Origin: Haematobacter missouriensis
Lineage (GTDB): Bacteria > Pseudomonadota > Alphaproteobacteria > Rhodobacterales > Rhodobacteraceae
DNA: 64,000 bases
Direction: 5' to 3'
Assembly (NCBI RefSeq): GCF_000740775.1
Contig: NZ_JFGS01000001.1
Span: 124,001 to 188,000 of the forward strand
Positions 37,177-46,223 of this stretch are shown one piece after another. Under the pieces are notes generated by a model. That model was not told the origin of the DNA. It saw only the letters and a list, made by a program, of their open reading frames with translations, and did not search any database. Numbering within the stretch: position 1 is the first letter of the stretch; each line of letters begins with the position of its first letter. Position numbers and translations under genes: made by a program.

Positions 37177-38097
37177 TTAGCCGGGGCTGAGGCCACGGAG
37201 GCGCTCCGACCGACGGCGCAGGAGTTCGACCGTGCTCAGAAGACCGATGGAGACCACGATGAGAATGGTCGCCACGGCAAGAATGGCGGGGCTGATCTGC
37301 TCCCTGATACCGTTCCACATCTGGCGGGGAATGGTTTGCTCGTCCGGAGTGGCGAGGAACAGCACGACCACCACCTCGTCGAAAGAAGTCACGAAGGCGA
37401 AGAGCGCTCCGGAGATCAGCCCGGGCAGAATGATGGGCAGGGTCACCTTGAAGAAGCTTCGTACGGGAGACGCACCGAGGCTCGCCGCCGCGCGGGTGAG
37501 TGACCGGTCGAACCCAACCAGCGTCGCCGTCACCGTGATGATGACGAAAGGGATCCCCAGCGTCGCGTGGGACAGGACAAGGCCGAGGTAAGGCACGCCC
37601 CACTGCTGGATCTGTATACGCGAGTAAAAGAAGAACAGCCCCGTTGCGGTGATGATGACCGGTACGATCATCGGTGAGATAAGCAGCGCCATGATCGACC
37701 GGCGGAACGGCATTTCGGGTCGTGAAAGGCCAAGCGCCGCAATGGTGCCGAGCGTCGTGGCGACCAGCGTCGCAAAGAAGCCGACGATGATCGAGTTCTT
37801 GGCGACCTTCACCCATGTAGCGTTTTGCCAAACGTCTGCCCAGAAGGCGCTCGTCCGCGGAGCATCCGGGGCTTGCATGCCGAAGGTCACGAGCATGTCG
37901 TACCAGCGCATCGAATAGCCTTGGGGATCGAAGGCCAGCATCTTCTCCGTGAACGTGAAGTAGGGTTCTGCGTTGAACGAGAGGGGGATGACGACAAGGA
38001 TCGGCGCGATCAGAAACAGGAAGATGAGCGCGCAGAGCGTCAGATAGACGTAGTGCCAGACGCGTTCGAGCGGGCTTGCATAGACGGGAAGGGCCAT
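37177..38097 (-). CDS. ABC transporter permease, spermidine/putrescine type (PotC-like)
   Basis: 306-residue inner-membrane permease with about six membrane segments. The EAA loop is LTRAAASLGASPVRSFFKVTLPIILPG (about residues 196-222). It is the last gene of a four-gene importer operon (ATPase, binding protein, PotB-like, PotC-like). Substrate class polyamine or opine-like is suggested by family; no substrate residue can be read from a permease. Confidence 0.87.
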   Translation of the reverse strand: MALPVYASPLERVWHYVYLTLCALIFLFLIAPILVVIPLSFNAEPYFTFTEKMLAFDPQGYSMRWYDMLVTFGMQAPDAPRTSAFWADVWQNATWVKVAKNSIIVGFFATLVATTLGTIAALGLSRPEMPFRRSIMALLISPMIVPVIITATGLFFFYSRIQIQQWGVPYLGLVLSHATLGIPFVIITVTATLVGFDRSLTRAAASLGASPVRSFFKVTLPIILPGLISGALFAFVTSFDEVVVVLFLATPDEQTIPRQMWNGIREQISPAILAVATILIVVSIGLLSTVELLRRRSERLRGLSPG

Positions 38098-38106
38098 CTT
38101 CGTTCC

Positions 38107-39384
38107 TCAGCCGAGCTTCATGTTGTCGATGCCGATCAGGCGGTCGTAGAGCCAGTAGAGCAGCAGCACCGCCGCCAGCAGGATCGCCGCCAGAGCTGCG
38201 GCCATCGACCAGTTCAGGCTGCCCTGCATGTGATAGGCGATCAGGTTGGAGATGAGCTGCCCGCTTGCCCCGCCGACCAGTGCGGGGGTGATGTAGTAGC
38301 CGACCGCAAGGATGAAGACGAGCAGCGACCCCGCCCCGATCCCCGGCAGGGTCTGGGGAAAGTAGACCCTTCGGAAGGCCGTCCAGGACGTCGCGCCAAG
38401 GCTTCGCGCCGCGCGGACATAGGAAGGGTTGATCGGCCGCATCACGGAGTAGAGTGGCAATACCATGAAGGGCAGCAGGATATGCGTCATCGCGATGATC
38501 GTGCCTAACTGGTTGTACATCATCGGCAGGCGCTGATCGTCGTTGATGATGCGCAGTGCGACGAGCATGTTGTTGACCACCCCCTGTTCCTGCAGGAGCA
38601 CCATCCACGCGGTCGTCCTGACAAGGAGTGATGTCCAGAAGGGCAGCAGGACGAGAATCATCAGAAGGTTCGACTTACGAAGCGGCAGCGTCGCCAGCAG
38701 ATGTGCGATGGGATAGGCCAGAACCAGGCAGATGCCGGTGATGAGGGCAGAGAGCCAGAAGGTGCGCAGGAAGAGCGGCACATAGATGCGGCGGTCCTCC
38801 GGCACGCGCTCGATCGCGCCGGCGTCATTGCGCTGCATGTCGATCGCGGCGAGATAGAAGTTGGCGGTATAGGGATGCGCGGCCTGACGCATCACCCCCC
38901 AGAGCACGGGGTCGCCCCATCTGGCATCCTCGGCCACCATCGTCTCATGGTAGGGCGGTTGCCAGTCGCGCGACTTGCGCCCCGCGGAGGTGAAGAGCGA
39001 ACGTGTGCCGGGCAAGTCGTAGTTCACCCTCGTGGCGACGGTGCCGAGGGTCTTGGCTTCTCCCGCATTCCTGATGTCGGTGGCGAGCGCGGCAAAGGCG
39101 CTCTCGTCGGGTTCCGCACCCGGGTGATCGTCCAGCCAGCCGGAGACCGTGGGCATGTTGGCCGAAAAGCCGTCGTTATAGACAGAGCGGAGCAGAAGTT
39201 GGCCGATTGGCATCACGAAAGTGACGACGATGAACAGCAGCAATGGCAGCACGAGCAGCAGTGCCTTGCGGCGCGCGCTCCTCTGCGACCGTGCCAGCGA
39301 GCGTCTGAGCGCTTTGCCGCTCTCTTCCGGCAGGACACTGTCGGGCTGTCGTCCGGGCGGATATACCGCGGTGGTTTCGACCAT
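38107..39384 (-). CDS. ABC transporter permease, PotB-like with long periplasmic insertion
   Basis: 425-residue permease, well above the usual 280-320. The first membrane helix (about residues 40-60) is followed by about 130 extracytoplasmic residues (roughly 68-200) before the next helix. The EAA loop is YVRAARSLGATSWTAFRRVY (about residues 326-345). Long-loop PotB/AttA1 relatives occur in Alphaproteobacteria, so the insertion is not a sequencing artefact. It ends nine bases before the PotC-like gene. Confidence 0.86.
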   Translation of the reverse strand: MVETTAVYPPGRQPDSVLPEESGKALRRSLARSQRSARRKALLLVLPLLLFIVVTFVMPIGQLLLRSVYNDGFSANMPTVSGWLDDHPGAEPDESAFAALATDIRNAGEAKTLGTVATRVNYDLPGTRSLFTSAGRKSRDWQPPYHETMVAEDARWGDPVLWGVMRQAAHPYTANFYLAAIDMQRNDAGAIERVPEDRRIYVPLFLRTFWLSALITGICLVLAYPIAHLLATLPLRKSNLLMILVLLPFWTSLLVRTTAWMVLLQEQGVVNNMLVALRIINDDQRLPMMYNQLGTIIAMTHILLPFMVLPLYSVMRPINPSYVRAARSLGATSWTAFRRVYFPQTLPGIGAGSLLVFILAVGYYITPALVGGASGQLISNLIAYHMQGSLNWSMAAALAAILLAAVLLLYWLYDRLIGIDNMKLG

Positions 39385-39491
39385 CTTGCTTCAAAGCCTC
39401 TGGATTGGCGGCAGGCGTGCGCTGAAATCCCGCCGCCGGATAGACTGGATGCCCGGTCCCGCAGCGGCGGGGCCGGGTGGGTTTATTCAGG

Positions 39492-40565
39492 TCAGTTGAT
39501 GAGCCAGGCGTTGAAACGCTCTTTAAGATCCGCGTCGTGATCGACCCAGAATTCGAAGTTCGTCTCGACCGCATTGGTCATGTTGGCCGGGGTGGTGGGC
39601 AGATAGGGGGCCATGACGGTCTTGCCGTCCTTGTAGGTCCGCTCCATGGTCGCGGTGGATTTCCGCGTCGGGCCATAGCTGATGTATTGCGTCATGTCGG
39701 CGAGCTTCTCGGGCGAGGTCGAATAGTCGAGAAACTTGATCGCGTCTTCAAGATGCGGGGCACCTTTCGGGATGACGTAGCCTTCGAACTCGTACTGCAT
39801 GCCATCCCAGACGGTGACGAAGGGTTTGCCCTCACCGATCACCGCGTTGAAGATGCGCCCGTTATAGGCCATCGTCATGGAAACCTCGCCATCCGCCAGA
39901 AGCTGCGGCGGCTGGGCGCCGGCTTCCCACCAGACGACGTCCTTCTTGATCGTGTCGAGCTTCTTGAACGCGCGGTCCAGCCCCTCCGGGGTGGCCAGTA
40001 CGTCATAGACCTCGGCCGCCGGCACGCCGTCGGCCATCATGGCGAGTTCGATCACCGTTTTGGGCGATTTGCGCATACCGCGCTTGCCGGGGAACTTCGC
40101 AGTGTCGAAGAAGTCGGCGGCGGTCGTGGGTTTCTCGCCGGGGAACTTGGTTTCGTCATAGGCATAGATGGTGGCCCAGACGTCGGTGGCGACGAGGCAG
40201 TCCGTCACGGCGCCCTCGAAGAAGTCGTCCGCGGCAGCGGTGCCATCGGGTGCGGCGGCGAGCTTGGAGACGTCGATCTCCTCCAGCAGCCCTTCGTCGC
40301 AAAGTCGCACCGCGTCGGAATATTCGAGCGACGCGATGTCCACGGTGACGTTGCCCGCCTCCACCATCGCCTTGATTGGCGCGGCGGGGTTGTCGGAATC
40401 CAGCATCGTCGCCTTGATGCCGGTGTCCTTCTCGAAGGGTTTCACATGTGCCTCGGTCTGCGCCATGCCGTAGGCGCCGCCCCAGCTCATCACCACGACC
40501 TCGGCCTGTGCGGTGCCAAGGCCCGCCGCCGAAAGCGCCGTCGTCAGCGCAAGTATCTTCTTCAT
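39492..40565 (-). CDS. Periplasmic solute-binding protein, PotD-like
   Basis: 357-residue secreted protein. The signal peptide is at residues 1-21 (MKKILALTTALSAAGLGTAQA). Mature features include VVVMSWGGAYG, KPFEKDTGIKATMLDSDNP and VWDGMQYEFEGYVIPKGAP, as in family 1 polyamine/opine-binding proteins. With the PotABC-like neighbours it defines a polyamine-class importer. The exact ligand is not deducible. Confidence 0.88.
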   Translation of the reverse strand: MKKILALTTALSAAGLGTAQAEVVVMSWGGAYGMAQTEAHVKPFEKDTGIKATMLDSDNPAAPIKAMVEAGNVTVDIASLEYSDAVRLCDEGLLEEIDVSKLAAAPDGTAAADDFFEGAVTDCLVATDVWATIYAYDETKFPGEKPTTAADFFDTAKFPGKRGMRKSPKTVIELAMMADGVPAAEVYDVLATPEGLDRAFKKLDTIKKDVVWWEAGAQPPQLLADGEVSMTMAYNGRIFNAVIGEGKPFVTVWDGMQYEFEGYVIPKGAPHLEDAIKFLDYSTSPEKLADMTQYISYGPTRKSTATMERTYKDGKTVMAPYLPTTPANMTNAVETNFEFWVDHDADLKERFNAWLIN

Positions 40566-40644
40566 CTTCAGGCTCCCTGTTTGCCCTGTTATCCGGCGGT
40601 TTCTACGGAAATCCGCCTTGTTCTGTTCGTTGCCGCTTCCGGAG

Positions 40645-41748
40645 TCAGACCGGATCGAGTGCGCGCGCATCCTGCGGTGCCCAGCCGATCCTGAGTTGCT
40701 GCCCTGGCGAGAGTTTTGTCTGGCTCAACGTGTTGCGGCATTTCATCACGAAATCGTCCGACCCCGCGACCTTCATCCGGGTGCGGAGAACGTCGCCCAT
40801 GTAGATCACCTCGATCACTTCCGCGTCGATCATGTGGGCGTCCTTCGGCATCATCTCCGGCTTGAACTCCACCCGTTCCGGGCGGATGGAAACCAGCGTC
40901 TCCTGCCCTTCGTGGCGCAGGTTGACGGGGGTTGCGTCGATTACCTCGCCTGTCGCGAGCCGAATGAGAGCTTTGTCCGGGCCGAGCTTTTCGACCCTTC
41001 CCGGAAGGCGGTTGTTCTCGCCGATGAACTGGGCGACGAAACTGTTCTTGGGCCGTTCGTAAAGCTCATCGGGGGGGGCGAGTTGCTGGATGCGACCGTC
41101 GTTGAACACGGCGACCCGGTCAGACATGGTCAGCGCCTCACCCTGATCGTGGGTCACATAGACGACGGTGATCCCAAGCTCGTGGTGCAGGCGCTTTATC
41201 TCGAACTGCATGTGCTCGCGGAGCTGCTTGTCCAGCGCGCCCAGCGGCTCGTCCATCAGCACGAGCTTCGGATCGAACACCAGCGCGCGGGCGAGGGCGA
41301 TGCGCTGTTGCTGACCGCCCGAAAGCTGGGCCGGGCGCCTCGCCCCGAATGCGCCCATCTGCACCATGTCCAGCGCACGGCCGATCTTTGCTTCCCGCTC
41401 CGCTTTTCCCATTCCCCTCACTTCGAGCGGGAAGGCCAGATTCTCGGCCACGGTCATATGGGGAAAGAGCGCGTAGTTCTGAAACACCATGCCGATGCCG
41501 CGCTTGTGCGGCGGCACGGTATTGATGGGGCGGCCGTCCAGCCGGATCTCTCCATGAGTCGCGGTCTCGAACCCCGCCAGCATCATGAGGCAGGTGGTCT
41601 TGCCCGAACCAGAGGGTCCGAGCATGGTGAGGAATTCTCCCTCCGAGATCGTGAGATTGAGATCTTTGACGACGAGGTTTTCGCCGTCGTAGCTCTTCTG
41701 AACGTGCTCGAACTCCACGAACCGGTCGCGGCTCTGGGCTGGTTCCAC
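40645..41748 (-). CDS. ABC transporter ATP-binding protein, PotA-like
   Basis: 367-residue ATPase. Walker A GPSGSGKTT, signature LSGGQQQRIALARAL, Walker B LVLMDEPLGALD and H-loop VYVTHDQGEAL are intact. The C-terminal TOBE-type regulatory domain (about residues 275-355) matches PotA/MalK architecture. It is the first gene of the importer operon; a 320-bp gap separates it from the divergent methyltransferase gene. Confidence 0.9.
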   Translation of the reverse strand: MEPAQSRDRFVEFEHVQKSYDGENLVVKDLNLTISEGEFLTMLGPSGSGKTTCLMMLAGFETATHGEIRLDGRPINTVPPHKRGIGMVFQNYALFPHMTVAENLAFPLEVRGMGKAEREAKIGRALDMVQMGAFGARRPAQLSGGQQQRIALARALVFDPKLVLMDEPLGALDKQLREHMQFEIKRLHHELGITVVYVTHDQGEALTMSDRVAVFNDGRIQQLAPPDELYERPKNSFVAQFIGENNRLPGRVEKLGPDKALIRLATGEVIDATPVNLRHEGQETLVSIRPERVEFKPEMMPKDAHMIDAEVIEVIYMGDVLRTRMKVAGSDDFVMKCRNTLSQTKLSPGQQLRIGWAPQDARALDPV

Positions 41749-42068
41749 GTAAGTCTCCCTGGCTGGCGGCTCGGGCCGCTCGTTCTTCTATAGCTCCATC
41801 GGAGCCATGAGTGCGTATCACGACCAGCGGCGCGCTATGGCGCTAGGTCGTTTGCGACAATCCCGGTCAATTCTCGACATTTCTGCATAAACTTGCGGCA
41901 TAATTCAAAACTATGCCCAGAGAATCGCCGACTTTGTGGCCCCGATACGACGATTATGGCGAGTTCAAGGTCGAGGTTTCGGCCACAATGAGATACAACG
42001 GGCGTTGTTGCCGCCGCTGATTTTCTGTGGCAAGACACCTCCGACGCAGGACTGGACGGGAACAGGCA
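41749..42068. other. 320-bp intergenic region between divergent potA-like and pcm-like genes
   Basis: No gene found. It must hold divergent promoters; an A/T-richer segment at about 41860-41930 is the likely place but no convincing hexamer pair was identified. A widely spaced inverted repeat, TTGTGGCC (41934-41941) with GGCCACAA (41981-41988), is present. Confidence 0.5.
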
Positions 42069-42722
42069 ATGTCGGATTTCGCGAGCCGCCGCACGGTGAT
42101 GGTGGACACTCAGATCCGCCCAGCTGATGTGACGAAATACCCGATTATCGATGCGATGCTGAGCGTTCCGCGCGAGGTCTATGTTCCTTCTCCGTTGCGC
42201 GAAGCCGCCTATGTCGGCGAGAACGTCTATATCGGGCGTGATCGCTTCCTGCTGGAACCCCGCACGTTGGCCAAGCTCCTTGATGCTCTGGACATCGGGG
42301 CAGGTGACCTCGTGCTCGATATCGGTGCGGGTCTCGGCTATTCGACCGCGGTGATCGCACGGCTTGCCGAAGCTGTCGTCGGCATCGAACAGGATGAGGA
42401 ATTCGCCGCCGATGCTCAGGATCTGCTTGCGGCGCAGGGCGTGGACAACGCCGTAATGGTCAAGGGTGACTTTGCCGAAGGCTCTCCCAAACACGGGCCT
42501 TTCGACGTGATCATCCTCGAAGGAGCTGTCGAAGACGTTCCGGAAAAGATCCTCGCCCAGCTCAAGGATGGTGGCCGTATCGGTTGCCTGTTCATGGAGC
42601 GCGCACTTGGCGTCTGTCGCATCGGATACAAGATCGACGGCGAGATGACTTGGCGCTATGCTTTCAATGCTTCCGCACCTGTCCTTCCGGGCTTTGCGGC
42701 AGAGCGGGGTTTCGTGTTCTAG
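42069..42722 (+). CDS. Protein-L-isoaspartate O-methyltransferase-like protein
   Basis: 217-residue SAM-dependent methyltransferase of the PCMT family. The SAM-binding motif I is VLDIGAGLGYSTAVIARL (about residues 78-95), and the N-terminal MVDTQIRPADVTKYPII is typical of the alphaproteobacterial group adjacent to tolC. Repair of isoaspartyl residues is the family role, though this branch has not been firmly shown to do so. The TolC gene follows after 60 bp. Confidence 0.82.
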   Translation: MSDFASRRTVMVDTQIRPADVTKYPIIDAMLSVPREVYVPSPLREAAYVGENVYIGRDRFLLEPRTLAKLLDALDIGAGDLVLDIGAGLGYSTAVIARLAEAVVGIEQDEEFAADAQDLLAAQGVDNAVMVKGDFAEGSPKHGPFDVIILEGAVEDVPEKILAQLKDGGRIGCLFMERALGVCRIGYKIDGEMTWRYAFNASAPVLPGFAAERGFVF

Positions 42723-42782
42723 ACTGGATCTGGACAGGACACCGCCTGACTAATGAAAAAAAGATCAGGAACGAGGCGGGAC

Positions 42783-44141
42783 ATGGCAGGGCGATCGAAG
42801 GTCAGGTTTTTCGCGGCGTTATTCGCGGCAGGTTTGTCCGTTACTTCAGTTCGGGCCGAGACGCTGACGGACGCGCTCATCGCGGCCTATCGCAACTCCA
42901 ACCTTCTTGAGCAGAACCGGGCCGTTCTCCGTGCAGCGGACGAAGATGTGGCTACTGCCGTCGCAGCGTTGCGCCCGACGCTTTCCTTCGTAGCCCAGTC
43001 GCGCTGGGTCGATCCCGTTCTGACGCGGCGGCTTACGAGCACCATTGGACTTTCCACGAGTCTCACACTCTATGATTCGGGCCGGCACCGTCTTGGGATC
43101 GAGATCGCGCGCGAATCGGTGCTTGCCACGCGCGAAGCGTTGGTCGGGGTCGAGCAGCAGGTGCTGCTGAATGCAGTTCAGGCCTATATGAACGTGCGCA
43201 GTGCGATTGAATATGTCTCGCTGAACCAGAATTCGGTGCGTGTGATCGGTGAGGAGCTTCGAGCCGCGCAGGATCGATTCGAGGTTGGCGAGGTCACGCG
43301 CACCGATGTCTCGCAGGCCGAAGCTCGGCTGGCCTCGGCGCGCGCGCAACTTTCCAGCGCCCAAGGCGATCTGACCACGGCGCGGGAAGCCTACAAGGCC
43401 GCGACCGGGCAGTACCCGGGCAGTCTCGCCACGCCCCCGACGCCGCCCCGCAGCGCGGCATCGGTGGATGATGCAAAGGCGGTCGGCGTCCGTACCCATC
43501 CAGATGTGCGTCAGGCGCAGCGTCAGGTTAACGTGGCGGAACTGAACGTCTCCCTTGCGGCGGCGCAGCGCCTGCCGACAGTTTCTGCTACCGGCTCCGT
43601 CGCGCGGGATCAGAGTGGGGATGACGCCTCGGCCCTTACCCTTTCGCTGACCCAGCCAATCTATCAGGGGGGAGCATTGTCATCCCTGCATCGTCAGGCG
43701 ATCGCCAGCCGCGATCAGGCGCGCGCTGCGCTTCAGCAATCGGCTGTGAACGTGGCCTACCAGGTTGGCGCAGCCTGGTCGCAACTGCAGGTTTCGCGTG
43801 CCTCTTTGGCGTCCATCGACGAACAGATCCGGGCGGCACAGGTCGCGTATGATGGTGTCCGGGAGGAGGCCCGCTTCGGTGCGCGAACCACGCTCGACGT
43901 CCTGGATGCGGAGCAGGAACTGCTGAACGCTCGGGCAAGCCGGATTTCGGCACAGTCGCAACAATATGTTGCTGCCTATTCGGTGCTGTCCGCGATGGGC
44001 CTTCTCACTGTGGATCACCTGAAGCTCGGTATCCCCACGTACGATCCGGCCGCGTACTACAATGCGGTGCGCGAGGCTCCCTATACTTCCATTCAAGGCC
44101 AGAAACTTGACCGCGTGCTTCAGAGCATGGGGAAAAAGTAA
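42783..44141 (+). CDS. tolC: TolC-family outer-membrane efflux channel
   Basis: 452-residue outer-membrane protein forming the trimeric exit duct for type I secretion and efflux. Signal peptide at about residues 1-26 (ends SVRA). The two TolC repeats are visible: LTDALIAAYRNSNLL with GEVTRTDVSQAEARL, then ARFGARTTLDVLDAEQELL. An in-frame ATG at 42753 would add a charged decapeptide; ATG 42783 preceded by GAGGCGGG is preferred. No fusion-protein or ABC partner is adjacent. Confidence 0.88.
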   Translation: MAGRSKVRFFAALFAAGLSVTSVRAETLTDALIAAYRNSNLLEQNRAVLRAADEDVATAVAALRPTLSFVAQSRWVDPVLTRRLTSTIGLSTSLTLYDSGRHRLGIEIARESVLATREALVGVEQQVLLNAVQAYMNVRSAIEYVSLNQNSVRVIGEELRAAQDRFEVGEVTRTDVSQAEARLASARAQLSSAQGDLTTAREAYKAATGQYPGSLATPPTPPRSAASVDDAKAVGVRTHPDVRQAQRQVNVAELNVSLAAAQRLPTVSATGSVARDQSGDDASALTLSLTQPIYQGGALSSLHRQAIASRDQARAALQQSAVNVAYQVGAAWSQLQVSRASLASIDEQIRAAQVAYDGVREEARFGARTTLDVLDAEQELLNARASRISAQSQQYVAAYSVLSAMGLLTVDHLKLGIPTYDPAAYYNAVREAPYTSIQGQKLDRVLQSMGKK

Positions 44142-44232
44142 CTATTTCCTGTCATCATGGCGTGTGAGTCGTGGGCTTGCCAAGCCACGTAGGGCGGCTC
44201 GATGGTCTAGCGGACAGAAGGATCGAGGCGAT

Positions 44233-45165
44233 ATGTCTGACTCCGGTAAACGTGGCGAGATCGAAGACGTGCTGACGGCGATCCGCCGTCTTCTTGCACA
44301 GGACGGTGAGGGGCTGGAGATGCGACTCCAGGGCGAACGTGCTGCCGGGGAACGTCTCATGCTTACCCCGGAATTACGGGTGGAGCACAGCGACGGACGT
44401 GCTTCCATAGAGGATGCGCTTGCCGTGCTCGAAGCAGCAGTCGCGGCGCGGGCAAACGCACCCGAGACGATGGAGTCCAAGATCTTCCGCGACGATCTTC
44501 ATGATGTCGATGAAGCGCCCTTTATCTCCATTGACGAGCCGGAACCGCATACGGCGGAGCCGATCGCTTTCCGTCAACCTCAAGCCCGCCGATTCCAGCT
44601 TGTGCGGAACTCCTTCTCCCATACCGATGAGAGCGAGGACCAAGACGAACTACATGCGGAGGCCGGTCGCCCCCCGGTGGAAGTTCCTCCAGAGCCCGAT
44701 GCGCCTACCGAACTGCCACCGGATTCACCGGAGGAGGCGCCGCCGGCCGATATTCCGGAAGATCCGGTGGAGGAGCCTGCCGAGATCCCTGTTGAGGAAC
44801 CGGTAGAGACCCCCCCCGACGTGCCAGATGAGATACCTCTTGAAGACCCAGGCGCGGAGCAGATGGAATTCTCTTCTGCCATCGGCAGGATTGAGGCGGA
44901 GGCACAAACCTATCTTCCTGAAGAGGTGCGCCTCGATCAAGGTTCAAAAGACGTGCCCTCGGCAGCGCCGCCTGATCTGGATGATGACATCGGTCTTTTC
45001 GCGGATGACAGATCAGTACTGGATGATGAACATATACGCATGCTTGTAGCGGAGGTTCTGAGGGAAGAACTTCAGGGTTCGCTGGGAGAGCGTATGACGC
45101 GGAATGTCCGCAAACTCGTTCGGAGCGAAATTCGCAAGGCGTTCGCGGAAAGAGAGTTCGAATAG
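44233..45165 (+). CDS. PopZ-like polar organising protein (DUF2497-type architecture)
   Basis: 310 residues with a three-part layout. The N-terminal helix GEIEDVLTAIRRLLAQD (residues 8-24) resembles the PopZ N-terminal client-binding helix. A Pro/Glu/Asp-rich linker at about 145-208 resembles the PopZ acidic spacer. The C-terminal helices (about 263-308, HIRMLVAEVLREELQG and VRKLVRSEIRKAF) correspond to the oligomerisation region. Adjacent TolC gene supports this: Caulobacter popZ also lies beside a tolC-type gene. Similarity in the C-terminal part is moderate, so PopZ identity is an inference. Confidence 0.6.
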   Translation: MSDSGKRGEIEDVLTAIRRLLAQDGEGLEMRLQGERAAGERLMLTPELRVEHSDGRASIEDALAVLEAAVAARANAPETMESKIFRDDLHDVDEAPFISIDEPEPHTAEPIAFRQPQARRFQLVRNSFSHTDESEDQDELHAEAGRPPVEVPPEPDAPTELPPDSPEEAPPADIPEDPVEEPAEIPVEEPVETPPDVPDEIPLEDPGAEQMEFSSAIGRIEAEAQTYLPEEVRLDQGSKDVPSAAPPDLDDDIGLFADDRSVLDDEHIRMLVAEVLREELQGSLGERMTRNVRKLVRSEIRKAFAEREFE

Positions 45166-45323
45166 TTCAGGACGGCAGACTCAGCCAACTTGGCCGGTCG
45201 CTGCTGTGCTCTGCGAATTTGCCGTGCGATGACCGCATGGATCGAACGCTCGCTTTCTATTTTCAGGGATAGTCGATCAAGGTTAATCACGCCGTCGGAT
45301 CGAAAGGCCGTGGCCGCGGGTGA

Positions 45324-45650
45324 TCACGGCGTTTCATGTTCGCGGACGATATCAATGCTGTCCTCGACGGGATGCATGACCTGGTGCGGATCGGATAGGC
45401 GGTTAACGATGAGCATGCCGCGCAGCAGGTCGCACAGGTTGCCTCCTTTGATCAGAGGAGGATCGGCAAGGGACTTAGAACGCATATGGAGGCGTGACCT
45501 TGCATAACGGCAGAACTTACCACCGGTTTTTTGACCGCAATATCGGCAGACCTTGACGTCTCCGCTGGCACGCGTCTCAGAATCCCGAAACCCTTCACCG
45601 TCTTCGATGATGAAGGATCGTTTCAAGAGAGTGAGCCGATTCGACTCCAC
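45324..45650 (-). CDS. Doubtful small ORF with a CxxC motif
   Basis: 108 codons. The middle part reads VCRYCGQKTGGKFCRYA, with Cys-x2-Cys and a third Cys that could bind zinc. No family is recognised. No clear ribosome site precedes its ATG. It may be a decayed gene or chance ORF; listed because nothing else explains this stretch. Confidence 0.25.
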   Translation of the reverse strand: MESNRLTLLKRSFIIEDGEGFRDSETRASGDVKVCRYCGQKTGGKFCRYARSRLHMRSKSLADPPLIKGGNLCDLLRGMLIVNRLSDPHQVMHPVEDSIDIVREHETP

Positions 45651-45852
45651 GCATTGACACCATCCTGTAGGTGTTCGGCATTACACGATGTCAATGCCGG
45701 GAGATGCGGAAAGAAGTGAGATGAGGAGAGCGTCCCATCCCCGTATCCCCGCCGCCCTGAACGATATCCGGCTGGCAGAGCCGCAGGGTGTCCTGTTTGA
45801 ACGGACGGCGGCCTGCATGATCTTTACTGACCACAATGTTCGGATAGCCAAT

Positions 45853-45885
45853 AAAAAAAGGCGCGCAACGGGGCGCGCCCTTTTT
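45853..45885 (-). terminator. Intrinsic terminator of the DUF6280-type gene
   Basis: On the minus strand, AAAAA, stem GGGCGCGCC...GGCGCGC (perfect for GGCGCGC/GCGCGCC) with a short loop, then a run of seven T. It starts 18 bp past the stop at 45903. A-rich on one side and T-rich on the other, so it could act in both directions. Confidence 0.85.
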
Positions 45886-45902
45886 GATGCCAATTCTTCG
45901 GT

Positions 45903-46223
45903 TCAGGCAGCTTCAGCCTGTTCCAGAAGGTGGCGGCGTTCGCTTTCCTCACGGGAGAGGGCAACGGAAGTGCGGATGCCCTTCGCGACAAACTCCATGA
46001 GGCCCTTCACGACACGCTCGTTCGGGTCGATCCCGGCGCAGGAAAGAACTTCGCGCCCATCGCGAGACCTTGCCCAGCGAGCGATCTGTTCCGGTCCATT
46101 CCCGTATTTCTTGTCATCAGCAATCGCATCGTCCAAGGCAGCAAGGACAACCGCGGCGAAGAGTTTACGAGCCCGCGCGCCTTGCTCGAAGTTGAAGGCA
46201 TTGCCGTCGACGGAGTCGGCCAT
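45903..46223 (-). CDS. Small conserved protein, DUF6280-type
   Basis: 106 residues, soluble, helical. The sequence FNFEQGARARKLFAAVVLAA and YGNGPEQIARWARSRDGREV closely resembles a small protein conserved across Rhodobacterales (DUF6280 by recollection). The ATG at 46223 follows AAAAGGA on the minus strand; longer frames to 46427 lack support. Strong terminator downstream, 255-bp gap upstream, so it is monocistronic. Function unknown. Confidence 0.75.
   Translation of the reverse strand: MADSVDGNAFNFEQGARARKLFAAVVLAALDDAIADDKKYGNGPEQIARWARSRDGREVLSCAGIDPNERVVKGLMEFVAKGIRTSVALSREESERRHLLEQAEAA

Larger units (their letters stand above)
45166..45902. other. 737-bp stretch without a convincing gene
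   Basis: Lies between the PopZ-like gene and a small minus-strand gene. Local composition looks less GC-biased than neighbouring genes. The only candidate is a 108-codon minus-strand ORF at 45324-45650. A terminator for the next gene is at 45853-45885. No repeat, tRNA or mobile-element end was seen. Confidence 0.55.

Noticed and set aside
36194-38608. 804-codon minus-strand frame
   Set aside because: Overlaps dat on the opposite strand and runs out of frame through the PotC/PotB-like genes; both are clearly real, this is not.
44700-44830. Repetitive GAG/CCG-rich DNA in the PopZ-like gene considered as a tandem DNA repeat
   Set aside because: The repetition is only at codon level for a Pro/Glu/Asp-rich linker; units are not conserved in length or sequence.
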